Assembly: GCA_015069425.1 (NCBI GenBank)
Contig: SVIP01000001.1
Coordinates: 1-64,000, forward strand
DNA length: 64,000 bases
Direction of reading: 5' to 3'
Origin: Clostridiales bacterium
Lineage (GTDB): Bacteria > Bacillota > Clostridia > Christensenellales > Borkfalkiaceae
Below the pieces are notes generated by a model that did not search any database, was not told the origin of the DNA, and saw only the letters and a list, made by a program, of their open reading frames with translations. How positions within the stretch are numbered: position 1 is the stretch's first letter; every line of letters begins with the position of its first letter. Position numbers and translations under genes: made by a program. Of this stretch, positions 8,973 to 17,373 are shown piece after piece.

Positions 8973-11096
8973 TTATTCACAAGTAACAACGTACTTAACC
9001 GTAGTACAGTTGCTTTGTTCGTCCCATGCGGTAAAGGTAAACTCATACACGCCGACACTCTCAAATTTCCACGTGTCATAAACTAATCTCTTTAAGAAAT
9101 TACCATATGAAACGTAAGTATAAGTTATCATTTTATCTTCCGTACTGTAATTATCTGTAACAGTCATTTTCGGAATTGTAATTTCTTCACCAACCTTAAC
9201 AGTTGCTTTCATCCCGCTAACGCTGATTTCTGGCGCAACTCTGTCCATAACTTTAACAGTTACGACCTTACGACGTTCGTTTTTCTGGTCTTTAGCATAG
9301 AATTCAACTTTGTATGAGCCGTATAACGCAACTTGTAAATCATAAGTGCCGTCAATTTCACCGTCAAAGATTTCTTGCTTAGATTCTTGGTGTGTAATGT
9401 TAATAAAATATCTAACGTTTTCATCAAAAAGGTCAAATGCTTTAGGACATTTAAGTGTAACTACATCTCCAATATCAGCACCGATACTTCCACTAATTTC
9501 TTGAGACAAATAGAATTTAGGTTTTGCTCTATCTGTAGTAGCATTATTTATAGAATCGTTTGCAACACCTTTTAGTACTAACATTGTACCAGCAGTAGCG
9601 TTAACTAATTCGACGTCAATATATACGTTTTTACTGGTAAACCCTTCAAAAGTTCTACCATCATCATAATATTTAACATTATAAATAGCACTACCTAATT
9701 TATCTACGATATTTTTATTAGCATAATCGTATCCCACGAACAATCCACTATTTAGCGTTTTAATTAAAGTTTCATCATACTGATAGCACAAATTGTCTCT
9801 AAAGTAAAGAGCTGCTTTATTTTCATTTTCAGAAAGAGTAAAGGTTATTTTGTCATTTCCAAAATGGCTATCAGTAAAAGATACTTTAACTGAATCAAAT
9901 TCAATTTTGTCTAAATCAAAACTACCTGTAACTTTACCCTTGCTATCTGTAGACTCAGTACGAACGTTGTAAGCACTAAATTCTATACTTGCAAACTCTT
10001 CGTAAATCTTAGGTTTAATACTGAATTTTGCATTGCCAGCTCTCTGAGTAGTCATCAAATATCCTGGTGCATACGCAGGATATTCCCCTGCTAAATTATC
10101 TAGCCTTACATAATTAGTAATATAGGGAACGTTGCTTTGAGTTTCTATAACAGAAACGTTCGCAACGTATACTGAAACGTTTTGCGCGCTTCTATCAAAG
10201 GGATTTTCTGCAACGTATTTAATTTCATGACCTTCTAAGTTTGTTGCAACAAAAGACATACTGTTAGTTATATCATTTTCGTCGCAATATACTTTAACAG
10301 GTAGATAGTATTTCACTCCGTCTTTGTATAATACAGCATCAACTACAGGAAGATTTACTTTTTCATTGAGGAAACACATTCTAGTAATAGACGGCGCTTC
10401 CATTTTAGGAATTGCTACGTCTGAAATTTGAATAACTTTTACTTTTTCACATACGTTACCAATAAAGTCGGTGAGTGAATAAATTATTTTGTATTCACCC
10501 TCTTTTACAGGTGTAAAATAAGATGCACCCGCAGTTTGTAAAAGTTCAACCTTTTCATTGTCACCGTACATAACACTCACTTCAGTTTCCACGTCGCCTG
10601 AGCCACCGCTTGCCACACCATCGTAAATATAAAACATATCTCCCGTATTACCCTTATTAGCAATTTTGTCACTAATAACGTAATTGAGACTTGGACAACT
10701 TGATTTTACATTGATTTTTACAGTTTCAACGTCGTACAAAGCGCCTTTTTCTGCTACGTATTCAATAGTGTAGGTACCGGTTTTTTCGGTATCAAACCTA
10801 TTTTCATTTAGCGGAACAACTGTTCCATCCGGCCCATAAACTTTAATTTCAACTTGAACCTTATTACCTAAATTATCAAGTGCATAACTATCGAAAACTC
10901 TGTAAGATTTACCAACAACACCTTCAGGGAACTTATCCTCATAAGGTGAAAAGTCGATAGTTATTTCTACTTTAGTAGCATTCACTTCTTCCGCGTTGGC
11001 AATGGTAAATATTGCGCCACCAACAAATACGATAAATAAAGCAAGTAATATGGCAACGAAAGAAGTTTTAATAGAACTAATTTTATTTTTCAACAT
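8973..11096 (-). CDS. Secreted multi-domain Ig-like surface protein
   Basis: This 707-residue protein has a classical signal peptide with a probable cut after ANA (about residue 35). Ig-like or cadherin-like beta domains occupy about 40-320 and again 520-707, for example FDTEKTGTYTIEYVAEKG and VGVYEFTFTAWDEQSN. The middle section (about 335-515) looks like a jelly-roll module, possibly a carbohydrate-binding domain, but I cannot assign a family. No LPXTG or hydrophobic C-terminal tail is visible, so it may be released or held by other proteins. A strong AAAAGGAGG SD and a 19-bp gap to the upstream permease place it in the same transcript. Its function is unknown; it may help capture glycan. 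Confidence 0.65.
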   Translation of the reverse strand: MLKNKISSIKTSFVAILLALFIVFVGGAIFTIANAEEVNATKVEITIDFSPYEDKFPEGVVGKSYRVFDSYALDNLGNKVQVEIKVYGPDGTVVPLNENRFDTEKTGTYTIEYVAEKGALYDVETVKINVKSSCPSLNYVISDKIANKGNTGDMFYIYDGVASGGSGDVETEVSVMYGDNEKVELLQTAGASYFTPVKEGEYKIIYSLTDFIGNVCEKVKVIQISDVAIPKMEAPSITRMCFLNEKVNLPVVDAVLYKDGVKYYLPVKVYCDENDITNSMSFVATNLEGHEIKYVAENPFDRSAQNVSVYVANVSVIETQSNVPYITNYVRLDNLAGEYPAYAPGYLMTTQRAGNAKFSIKPKIYEEFASIEFSAYNVRTESTDSKGKVTGSFDLDKIEFDSVKVSFTDSHFGNDKITFTLSENENKAALYFRDNLCYQYDETLIKTLNSGLFVGYDYANKNIVDKLGSAIYNVKYYDDGRTFEGFTSKNVYIDVELVNATAGTMLVLKGVANDSINNATTDRAKPKFYLSQEISGSIGADIGDVVTLKCPKAFDLFDENVRYFINITHQESKQEIFDGEIDGTYDLQVALYGSYKVEFYAKDQKNERRKVVTVKVMDRVAPEISVSGMKATVKVGEEITIPKMTVTDNYSTEDKMITYTYVSYGNFLKRLVYDTWKFESVGVYEFTFTAWDEQSNCTTVKYVVTCE

Positions 11097-11115
11097 TTTA
11101 TCCTCCTTTTATTTT

Positions 11116-12117
11116 TTATCCTTTTATACCACCCATAGTAACGTTGCCCATAATTTTATTTCTAAAAGCCACGAATAGCACGATAATGGGCAGAGCGGAA
11201 CATATACAAGCGGCAAACATCTTCATAGAGTTTGCGCTTATTAATCTAAATTGCAATTCGTATAGTCTTAAAGAAATAACTGGCATATCTCTTAAAAATA
11301 CCATCGGTGTATAATAGTCATTCCAGTTAGTAATAAACAATAAAATAAATACAGCAAAAGTACTAGCTCTGATTAATGGGAACATAATTTGCCAAAAAAT
11401 TTGGAAGTGCCCTGCCCCGTCTAGTTCTGCAGCCTCCATATATGTTGAAGACACGTTCTTAAAGGTAGCATAAAACACTAAGAAATATAACCCTGGATAT
11501 TTACATTTAAGTATACAGATACCTATAACGTTATCTTTTAACCCGAAAAGCGCATTCGCAAACGAAAGCTCAGAAGCCAATGAGCCAACTATCGGTACAA
11601 TCATAACTACAATTGCAACGGCATAATAAACTTTACCTAACTTAAAGTCGTATTTTGCACAACAATATGCAACCATAATTTCCGTAGCAAGACTAAATAC
11701 CGTCATAGCCACTGCGTAAATAACTGAATTTAGGTAATATCCATAAATATCTATATATCCAACGCCCGGTATTTCTTCACTAAAAAAGTTCCAATTATCC
11801 AAAGTGGAGTCAGTGTTAAAATCTTTAACAACCGGTGTAAAAATATTTGCGTAGTTTTTCCATTGCCAGCCTAAATGTCTACTAAACATTCCATTTCCAG
11901 CCGGTCTTGGAAGTCCAAATACGTTTGCAACGTATTTTACCGTTCCTTTACTTTCTTCAAAACCGCAAAAATCATAATAATGCTTAAGTGAATTAGCAAA
12001 CGCAAGGTATAGCATAAATATCATTGATGCAACCCAAGCAATAACGACCAAATATAAAATCCAAGAAAATAAGTCCATTCTCTTAAACTTTTCAAAAAAT
12101 TTCTTTACACTTTTCAT
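11116..12117 (-). CDS. Carbohydrate ABC transporter permease (MalG/LplC type)
   Basis: This 333-residue membrane protein has about six transmembrane segments. The inner-membrane coupling motif is near residue 230: YMEAAELDGAGHFQIFWQI, a good EAA loop of the MalG/CUT1 class. It should pair with the adjacent permease to move oligosaccharides taken from the binding lipoprotein encoded at 13317-15032. A long periplasm-type loop (about 40-130) separates the first two helices. A GAGGATTAATT SD precedes the ATG, 2 bp after the neighbouring permease gene. No ATPase gene lies in the operon, so a shared MsmK/MalK-type ATPase encoded elsewhere is expected. Confidence 0.88.
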   Translation of the reverse strand: MKSVKKFFEKFKRMDLFSWILYLVVIAWVASMIFMLYLAFANSLKHYYDFCGFEESKGTVKYVANVFGLPRPAGNGMFSRHLGWQWKNYANIFTPVVKDFNTDSTLDNWNFFSEEIPGVGYIDIYGYYLNSVIYAVAMTVFSLATEIMVAYCCAKYDFKLGKVYYAVAIVVMIVPIVGSLASELSFANALFGLKDNVIGICILKCKYPGLYFLVFYATFKNVSSTYMEAAELDGAGHFQIFWQIMFPLIRASTFAVFILLFITNWNDYYTPMVFLRDMPVISLRLYELQFRLISANSMKMFAACICSALPIIVLFVAFRNKIMGNVTMGGIKG

Positions 12118-12119
12118 AA

Positions 12120-13166
12120 TTAATCCTCACTTGGTCCGTATTTTTCTAACAAGTGTTTTACAAGCAATGTAAGCGGAGCTGCAATCAAGGTAAATACTAT
12201 ACCTGCTGCAGATGCATACGGATAGAATTCTAGACCTTGGTCACCATTTAATAATCCTACAAAGAATACGTATCCTAAGGTGTCAAACATATTTCCACCA
12301 AGGCTCATACCGCCATCAGTGTTTACCCTAAAGAAGCTTACAAAGTATCCGTAGTTAGTAAAGAATCCAGCTATTGAAACAACTAAATAAGTAGTAATCG
12401 TCGGGAAGATTGACGGAATAATTACGTACCAAAGTTCTTGAATGGTACTCATAGGTTCTAATTGCCCGTACTCAATAATATCGGTTGATATACTACACAT
12501 TGCAGATAAGTATATAATCAACCCATTTGAAAAGTTCATCCACTGTGCAAACATAAGTATTAGCCAAAAATCGTCGTAGCTTCTTCCTTGTAACAAGATA
12601 GCCATTAACTCATTTTCAAATACAATTGGCGCACCTTCTTGAACGAGGAATCTAAAAGTAGATACGAAAACTAAGCTAGATATCATGCTCGGCATAAACA
12701 ACATAATCTTTAAGAAGCCACCGAAAGGAACTTCTTTAAAGACAACGTATGCAACCATAACGTGAACAGGTATTCCTAATACCAATCCTACGATAAATTG
12801 TATAGCCGAGTTCTTAATAGCGGTCAACAACTCTCCGTTTATAAAGATATTTTCAAATACTTTAACAAAGTTATCAAACCCGGTTATTACGTACTGCCCT
12901 CTATTGTCTACCACTTGATACTCTTGAATAGACAGCAATAGAGAGTTAAAGTTTACACCTACGTAGAATATCAAAAACTGTACCGTAGGAAACAATAAAA
13001 ATATAAATAGAAATATAATTTTCTTTCTAGTCCTACTAGACATACTGTTTGCAAGATTTTTTTCACTTGGTTTTCTACTTCCAAAAAGTTTAACTCTTAA
13101 GTCGTAAAAAAACCACTTAATCTGATCAATAAATCTAGTAATAACATTAGTGCCTTTTTCTTTCAT
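12120..13166 (-). CDS. Carbohydrate ABC transporter permease (MalF/LplB type)
   Basis: This 348-residue protein has about six membrane helices after a charged N-terminal segment of some 45 residues. It is the MalF-like partner of the permease encoded immediately downstream. The expected EAA loop is present in position but poorly conserved: it reads IIEYGQLEPMSTIQELWYV, lacking both the EAA triplet and the usual downstream glycine, whereas the partner's loop is intact. A weak AGGA lies about ten bases before the ATG. A 150-bp gap containing a strong hairpin separates it from the binding-protein gene. Confidence 0.85.
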   Translation of the reverse strand: MKEKGTNVITRFIDQIKWFFYDLRVKLFGSRKPSEKNLANSMSSRTRKKIIFLFIFLLFPTVQFLIFYVGVNFNSLLLSIQEYQVVDNRGQYVITGFDNFVKVFENIFINGELLTAIKNSAIQFIVGLVLGIPVHVMVAYVVFKEVPFGGFLKIMLFMPSMISSLVFVSTFRFLVQEGAPIVFENELMAILLQGRSYDDFWLILMFAQWMNFSNGLIIYLSAMCSISTDIIEYGQLEPMSTIQELWYVIIPSIFPTITTYLVVSIAGFFTNYGYFVSFFRVNTDGGMSLGGNMFDTLGYVFFVGLLNGDQGLEFYPYASAAGIVFTLIAAPLTLLVKHLLEKYGPSED

Positions 13167-13200
13167 CTTAACATATCCTATATTTTTCTTTTTTTAAGTT

Positions 13201-13247
13201 TAAGCGACCACACTTATCGACACTAAGTACCGATAAGTGTGCGCTTA
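13201..13247 (-). other. Long intergenic hairpin between binding-protein and permease genes
   Basis: CACACTTATCG at 13209-13219 pairs with CGATAAGTGTG at 13231-13241, extended by TAAGCG (13201-13206) with CGCTTA (13242-13247). That gives 17 base pairs with a two-base bulge and an 11-base loop. On the transcribed strand it is followed by A-rich, not U-rich, sequence. It is therefore more likely an RNA-processing or stability element that keeps binding-protein mRNA in excess than a terminator. Confidence 0.75.
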
Positions 13248-13316
13248 AAAATTAAGGAGCATATACTCTAAACATTTTAGTAATCATTCCTTGATAAACG
13301 TCATCTCACGTTGTTT

Positions 13317-15032
13317 TTATCGTTCTGCTGGAGCTTGTAGTTTCGTAAAATTAACCATTCCACTAAACACGTCGTCAGCTGTTGGCTTTGTACTCGATAA
13401 GAAAACAGATAGAGGATCACCAAATTCTGATCCACCTACTATACTACAAGCAAAGCCCCAGTTACCATCACCACTACCTATAAAACTGAATGATTTAGGA
13501 TTAGTGAAACGTACGTCTGCCAAGTCAATTGTATAAGCTAATTTTGCGCCGTCATTTAAATATTCATAAATTGAACGGCCGAATTTTGTTAAGCTGTTAA
13601 GTTCTGCTTCAGTGTAGGCAGTAGGAGCTTCAACACAACGAACACAACCACCTGTATTTTTAGTAAAATCAACAAGTTGGTCTCTTCTATTAATGAATTG
13701 AACGAATTTCTTACCAATCTTAAGAGCCAATTCCGGATTAGGAGAAGTATTGTATTTACTTAAAACAATATTGGTTCCGTGAGGTGCAGCTGCACGTACA
13801 ACTCGTTCTGTGTTAACTTGGTCAGGCACCCATTCATCGCCAACGAAATTTGGAATCGCCATAAGTCTAAAGTCTCTCTTACCATATCCGTAATCAGAGT
13901 TATAAGCACCCATATCGTCAAATACTTTACGAGATTCTGATTCCCAGTATCCGCCCTCCATAAACATTGCAATTCTCTTTTCTGCTTCTACGCTTTCGAT
14001 AAACTCTTTTTGTGCTTGAGTTTGGTCAGAAGAATATTTTGAGTTGGGTGAATAAGCTTGTTGCTTAAAGATTTCTTCAAAGAATCTAATACCAGCTTTT
14101 CTTCCGTTTTGATAAAGTAAATCTTTATAGTTAGATGAAGAAATTTGCTTATTTAAACCCGTATCATAGCCATCGAAAGTATAATTTAACATATAGTTGT
14201 CATAACCTTCGTAGTTAGCATGAATTGCTTGGAATGCATGATTTCTAACATATACATATTTCCCAGAGAAGCAGAAAGGTATTCTTGATGGATCCATAGC
14301 TATTTCTTTCATTAAATAAGCAAAGTCAGCCATAGTATTGGGTAAACCGTCATCGTATGTTCCAAGCACCCCGTCTGGTCCAGTTGAACAGTTACCTTCT
14401 TCAATATCAGCATAATTTGCGCCAACCTGATTGTTTTCATTCAAGAAAAGTCTTTCTTCGTCAAACATGCCAGCATCGTAAATGATACCTGCAACAGATG
14501 CACGGAAAGGTATACCGTAAATTTTACCGTCTACTTTACGGCTAAATTCAGAAAAACCATCTGCCATCATATCTTCGATACATAAAGTAGCGTCTTTCCC
14601 AGTATCTTCTGCAAAATTACCGTCTTCATCGTAAATCTTTTCGGTAGCAATATCTGTAATATCCACCAAACGGTCTTGCGTTACGAAATCCCTATACATC
14701 AAATCGTCTAAAATATAAACGGTCGTGTCTAAAGTTTCCATTGTATCAATAAGCGTACTTGATGCATACTCGCTAAGTCCAGGAACGAGAACAACGTCTA
14801 CGCCAGTTTTACCATCTTCAAACGAGTAGCCCTTGTAGTAATCTTCAAAATCTCTCTCGTATTCCTTAGCAAATTCAGTGCCTAATCCTGAGTCGATAAC
14901 GGCAACTCTCAATTCAGATTTTGTTGAATTGCCACCACCGCTAGGGCCACCACTGCCAGTGCCACTTGGTGTACAAGCGACAAACGACATTGTACAAATG
15001 ATTGCAATAAGTAAACAAATAAATTTTTTCAT
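13317..15032 (-). CDS. Sugar ABC transporter substrate-binding lipoprotein
   Basis: This 571-residue protein has a lipobox (SFVAC, Cys20) followed by a Gly/Ser-rich linker. It is organised as an extracellular solute-binding protein of family 1, in the large LplA/YtcQ-like size class. Recognisable features include the N-terminal strand ELRVAVIDSG, a GKIYGIPFRASVAGIIYD hinge-type segment and RIAMFMEGGYWES, typical of ligand-cleft loops. AGGAGG lies upstream of the ATG. It precedes two permease genes and follows a GH28-like gene by 44 bp. An oligosaccharide ligand, possibly of pectin type, is inferred from this context. Confidence 0.88.
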   Translation of the reverse strand: MKKFICLLIAIICTMSFVACTPSGTGSGGPSGGGNSTKSELRVAVIDSGLGTEFAKEYERDFEDYYKGYSFEDGKTGVDVVLVPGLSEYASSTLIDTMETLDTTVYILDDLMYRDFVTQDRLVDITDIATEKIYDEDGNFAEDTGKDATLCIEDMMADGFSEFSRKVDGKIYGIPFRASVAGIIYDAGMFDEERLFLNENNQVGANYADIEEGNCSTGPDGVLGTYDDGLPNTMADFAYLMKEIAMDPSRIPFCFSGKYVYVRNHAFQAIHANYEGYDNYMLNYTFDGYDTGLNKQISSSNYKDLLYQNGRKAGIRFFEEIFKQQAYSPNSKYSSDQTQAQKEFIESVEAEKRIAMFMEGGYWESESRKVFDDMGAYNSDYGYGKRDFRLMAIPNFVGDEWVPDQVNTERVVRAAAPHGTNIVLSKYNTSPNPELALKIGKKFVQFINRRDQLVDFTKNTGGCVRCVEAPTAYTEAELNSLTKFGRSIYEYLNDGAKLAYTIDLADVRFTNPKSFSFIGSGDGNWGFACSIVGGSEFGDPLSVFLSSTKPTADDVFSGMVNFTKLQAPAER

Positions 15033-15076
15033 TATTTTACCTCCTATTCTTTAAAAGTTTACTCTTTTGATTTTTA

Positions 15077-16246
15077 TTAACACAGGGTTACGTCTTCAAA
15101 TTTAGTTTTTTCCCTGATGTCTTCTTCTTTTAGTTCTATTTTTACATTTTTTAATGATAAGCCATCAATGTGCCTAAAAAATCCACCACTTGACGGCGAA
15201 AATCCCAACGAATAATATTCAGGATATTGATCGGTCAACTCTTCAACTAAATAATCATTTTCAACCAAGTTTCCGCCTGGCATTAAAAAATTACAGTCTT
15301 CTATAGAGAAATTGGAAATTTTACTATCTTTCGTCCCAGATACAAACACACAGTCGCCCACTCCTTGTGTTAAAGAAGACTGACTTCTTATTACGTCTGC
15401 ATCTATATTTTTTATCTTAACGTTTTTTATTGCCGAAATTCCGTTACTTCTTTCCTTAGTTTGATAATATTTTTGATTACGCACGCCGTTTACAACAAAT
15501 ATCGGTCCAGTAACTTCTTGCATCTTAACGTTTTCCACCAAAAGCCCATCAAGAACACCGCCATCAACAACCGCAACCTTTATTGAGCAACCTAGCGCCA
15601 ATTTAACAACACTATCTCGGAACAAAATGTTTCTAATATCACCAACAGATTCAGTTCCAATTTTAATTGCACTCCATAGACTTGATATTTCGCAATTTGT
15701 TATAGTTACGTCTTCACAAGGCGTTTCCCTAGTAGTTCTAATCACTACTGCATCGTCACCAGTGTTAAACACACAATTATCAACTAAAATATTTTTAGAT
15801 GAGTCAATACATATTCCGTAATTATTAGGACACCACTTACTTATTATTGTTACGTTACTAATCGTAACGTTTTCACAATTTTGCAAATATATCCCCCAAT
15901 GAGATGAATCCATTAATGTAATATTAGTTATCTTAACGTTTTTACAATTAACTAATCGTATAAGACCTGGTTTTGCGTAAGAGTCGCTTGTTCCAGCGAC
16001 ATTACCTTGTCCATTTAATATGCCGTTACGCTCTGCAGAAATTTCTATATTTTCCGCCCCGTTAGAATATATAACACTCATTCCGTTTTCACGCCCGAGT
16101 GCGTCGTCAAAAAATAAATCATCTACCAAGTAGTCATTCTTATTTAACGATGCTGTAACCATTACGTCTTGCTTTAAAACTACCGATATATTTGATTCAA
16201 TTTTTATTGTTCCAGTTATTCCAGAAACTAAATATCTGTTGCTCAC
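15077..16246 (-). CDS. GH28-like glycosidase, cytoplasmic (polygalacturonase family)
   Basis: This 389-residue right-handed beta-helix protein has repeated xxVxIxNxxI turns. GH28 landmarks are visible: NNYGICIDSSKN in place of the usual N-D-G-I-D motif, the catalytic pair in NTGDDAVVIR, and AIKIGTES at the RIK position. The Asp normally found in the first motif is Tyr-Gly here, so activity or specificity may differ from classical polygalacturonase. There is no signal peptide, which suggests it cleaves imported oligosaccharides. Translation should start at GTG 16246, since TAGGTG sits upstream with good spacing. It is the promoter-proximal gene of the transporter series and is divergent from an AraC regulator. 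Confidence 0.8.
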   Translation of the reverse strand: MSNRYLVSGITGTIKIESNISVVLKQDVMVTASLNKNDYLVDDLFFDDALGRENGMSVIYSNGAENIEISAERNGILNGQGNVAGTSDSYAKPGLIRLVNCKNVKITNITLMDSSHWGIYLQNCENVTISNVTIISKWCPNNYGICIDSSKNILVDNCVFNTGDDAVVIRTTRETPCEDVTITNCEISSLWSAIKIGTESVGDIRNILFRDSVVKLALGCSIKVAVVDGGVLDGLLVENVKMQEVTGPIFVVNGVRNQKYYQTKERSNGISAIKNVKIKNIDADVIRSQSSLTQGVGDCVFVSGTKDSKISNFSIEDCNFLMPGGNLVENDYLVEELTDQYPEYYSLGFSPSSGGFFRHIDGLSLKNVKIELKEEDIREKTKFEDVTLC

Positions 16247-16272
16247 AAAAACACCTACGATATCACCTTATC

Positions 16273-16302
16273 ATTATAATATATTTTCATTGCTTTTAAC
16301 AA
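16273..16302 (-). promoter_or_regulatory. Promoter of the GH28/transporter operon
   Basis: On the minus strand, TTGTTA (16297-16302) and TATAAT (16273-16278) are separated by 18 bases, about 26 bases upstream of the GTG start. Confidence 0.55.
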
Positions 16303-16307
16303 TTAAC

Positions 16308-16338
16308 AAAATCGTCAATAATTTTATTAAAATCGTCA
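16308..16338. promoter_or_regulatory. Direct-repeat operator candidate for the AraC regulator
   Basis: AAAATCGTCA occurs at 16308-16317 and again at 16329-16338, exactly 21 bp apart (two helical turns), between two divergent promoters. Paired direct repeats at this spacing are typical of AraC-family binding sites. Confidence 0.6.
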
Positions 16339-16344
16339 TTTATA

Positions 16345-16386
16345 ATTTGTCATTTACTTGACAAATATTTATAAATGTATCATAAT
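16345..16386 (+). promoter_or_regulatory. Promoter of the AraC-type regulator with overlapping dyad
   Basis: TTGACA at 16358-16363 and CATAAT at 16381-16386 are 17 bases apart. A dyad (ATTTGTCA 16345-16352, TGACAAAT 16359-16366) overlaps the -35 box. The predicted transcription start (about 16393) lies downstream of an in-frame TTG at 16390, which argues for the ATG at 16438. Confidence 0.65.
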
Positions 16387-16437
16387 TAGTTGCGAAATCA
16401 GTTCCATAGAACTAATACTGACATAAAGCGAGTTGTT

Positions 16438-17271
16438 ATGAAAAAAGATATTCTAAAAACTGCCATTTTAAGTACGTTTAGTGAAAACGAAACTATTGCT
16501 TACTTCTCTGGAGAACATTTTCCTATTTCTAACATATATATAGGAGAAACTTCGCCTGTTCCTAATTATTCTGCCGACGAAAGATTTTTTTCTCGACACC
16601 ACGTTTTTGAATACGTCTTATCTGGTGAAGGCAATCTTGTCGCAAATAATAAAATTTTACCTATTAAAGCAGGTGACACAATAATTATAAGAAGTAATAC
16701 TAACTATTCCATTACCCAAAACGAACTTAAACCTCTTAAAAAAATTTGGATTATGCTCAGTGCAACTTACGTTACTACTATGTTGGAGAAATTTCATTTG
16801 ACTACAGGCGTTTACAACATTAATAACGAGTTTAATTTCAAAAATCTCGCCTCTCTTATAAAGTCAAGCGATGATAATTCCTTACTTTTCTTTATCGCAG
16901 AAAATATACACGAAATTATCACAAGAACTTCATCTTTAAATTTTAAGTTATTCCAATCTCCTGCAATGATTATTAAATCAAAACTTGACTCTCTAGTTTA
17001 TGAAAAATATCAAATTAAGAATATCGCAGAAGATTTAGGACTTTCGCTATCCACTCTAACAAGAACGTTCAAGCAAGCTTTTAACGTTACCCCTGGTCAA
17101 TATATTATCGACACAAAAATTAACGTCGCAAAAAGTTTACTTTCTTCTTCTAAATTGCCCATTAAAAACATATCGTATCTTCTAAACTTTACTGATGAAT
17201 ACTATTTCACATACATTTTCACCAAAAAAACTGGAATTTCTCCATCCAACTTTAGAAAACAATCAAGATGA
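16438..17271 (+). CDS. AraC-family transcriptional regulator with cupin sensor
   Basis: The protein has about 277 residues from the ATG at 16438; a longer frame from TTG 16390 would begin before the predicted transcription start. The N-terminal half holds an AraC-binding cupin fold (HVFEYVLSGEGNLVANNKIL, then PIKAGDTIIIRS). The C-terminal 100 residues form the double helix-turn-helix, with SLSTLTRTFKQAFNVTPGQY in the first unit and FTDEYYFTYIFTKKTGISPS in the second. It is divergent from the GH28/transporter operon, and its likely operator is the 21-bp-spaced repeat between them. It probably responds to a sugar from the imported glycan. Confidence 0.87.
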   Translation: MKKDILKTAILSTFSENETIAYFSGEHFPISNIYIGETSPVPNYSADERFFSRHHVFEYVLSGEGNLVANNKILPIKAGDTIIIRSNTNYSITQNELKPLKKIWIMLSATYVTTMLEKFHLTTGVYNINNEFNFKNLASLIKSSDDNSLLFFIAENIHEIITRTSSLNFKLFQSPAMIIKSKLDSLVYEKYQIKNIAEDLGLSLSTLTRTFKQAFNVTPGQYIIDTKINVAKSLLSSSKLPIKNISYLLNFTDEYYFTYIFTKKTGISPSNFRKQSR

Positions 17272-17280
17272 TTTTGCTTT

Positions 17281-17306
17281 GCGCCTTTTTTAAGGCGCAT
17301 TTTTTC
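17281..17306 (+). terminator. Terminator of the AraC-type gene
   Basis: GCGCCTT (17281-17287) pairs with AAGGCGC (17292-17298), followed by six T residues. Confidence 0.85.
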
Positions 17307-17317
17307 TATCAAAGGTT

Positions 17318-17368
17318 CCTTTCTCGGTTTAACTAAACCGAGAAAGGGCTAGCCCTTTCTATTTTTTT
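17318..17368 (+). terminator. Overlapping hairpins, the second with a T-run
   Basis: A 13-bp hairpin (17318-17330 with 17335-17347, loop AACT) shares GAAAGG with a second hairpin GAAAGGGCTAGCCCTTTC (17342-17359), which is followed by a long T-run. The two cannot form together. The second looks like a plus-strand terminator just after the AraC terminator. Confidence 0.6.
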
Positions 17369-17373
17369 GTTTT

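Noticed and set aside
13201-13247. Hairpin considered as a terminator of the binding-protein gene
   Set aside because: On the transcribed strand it is followed by A-rich sequence, not a U-run.
16390-16437. Upstream TTG start for the AraC-type gene
   Set aside because: The predicted -10 box ends at 16386, so transcription would begin after this TTG.
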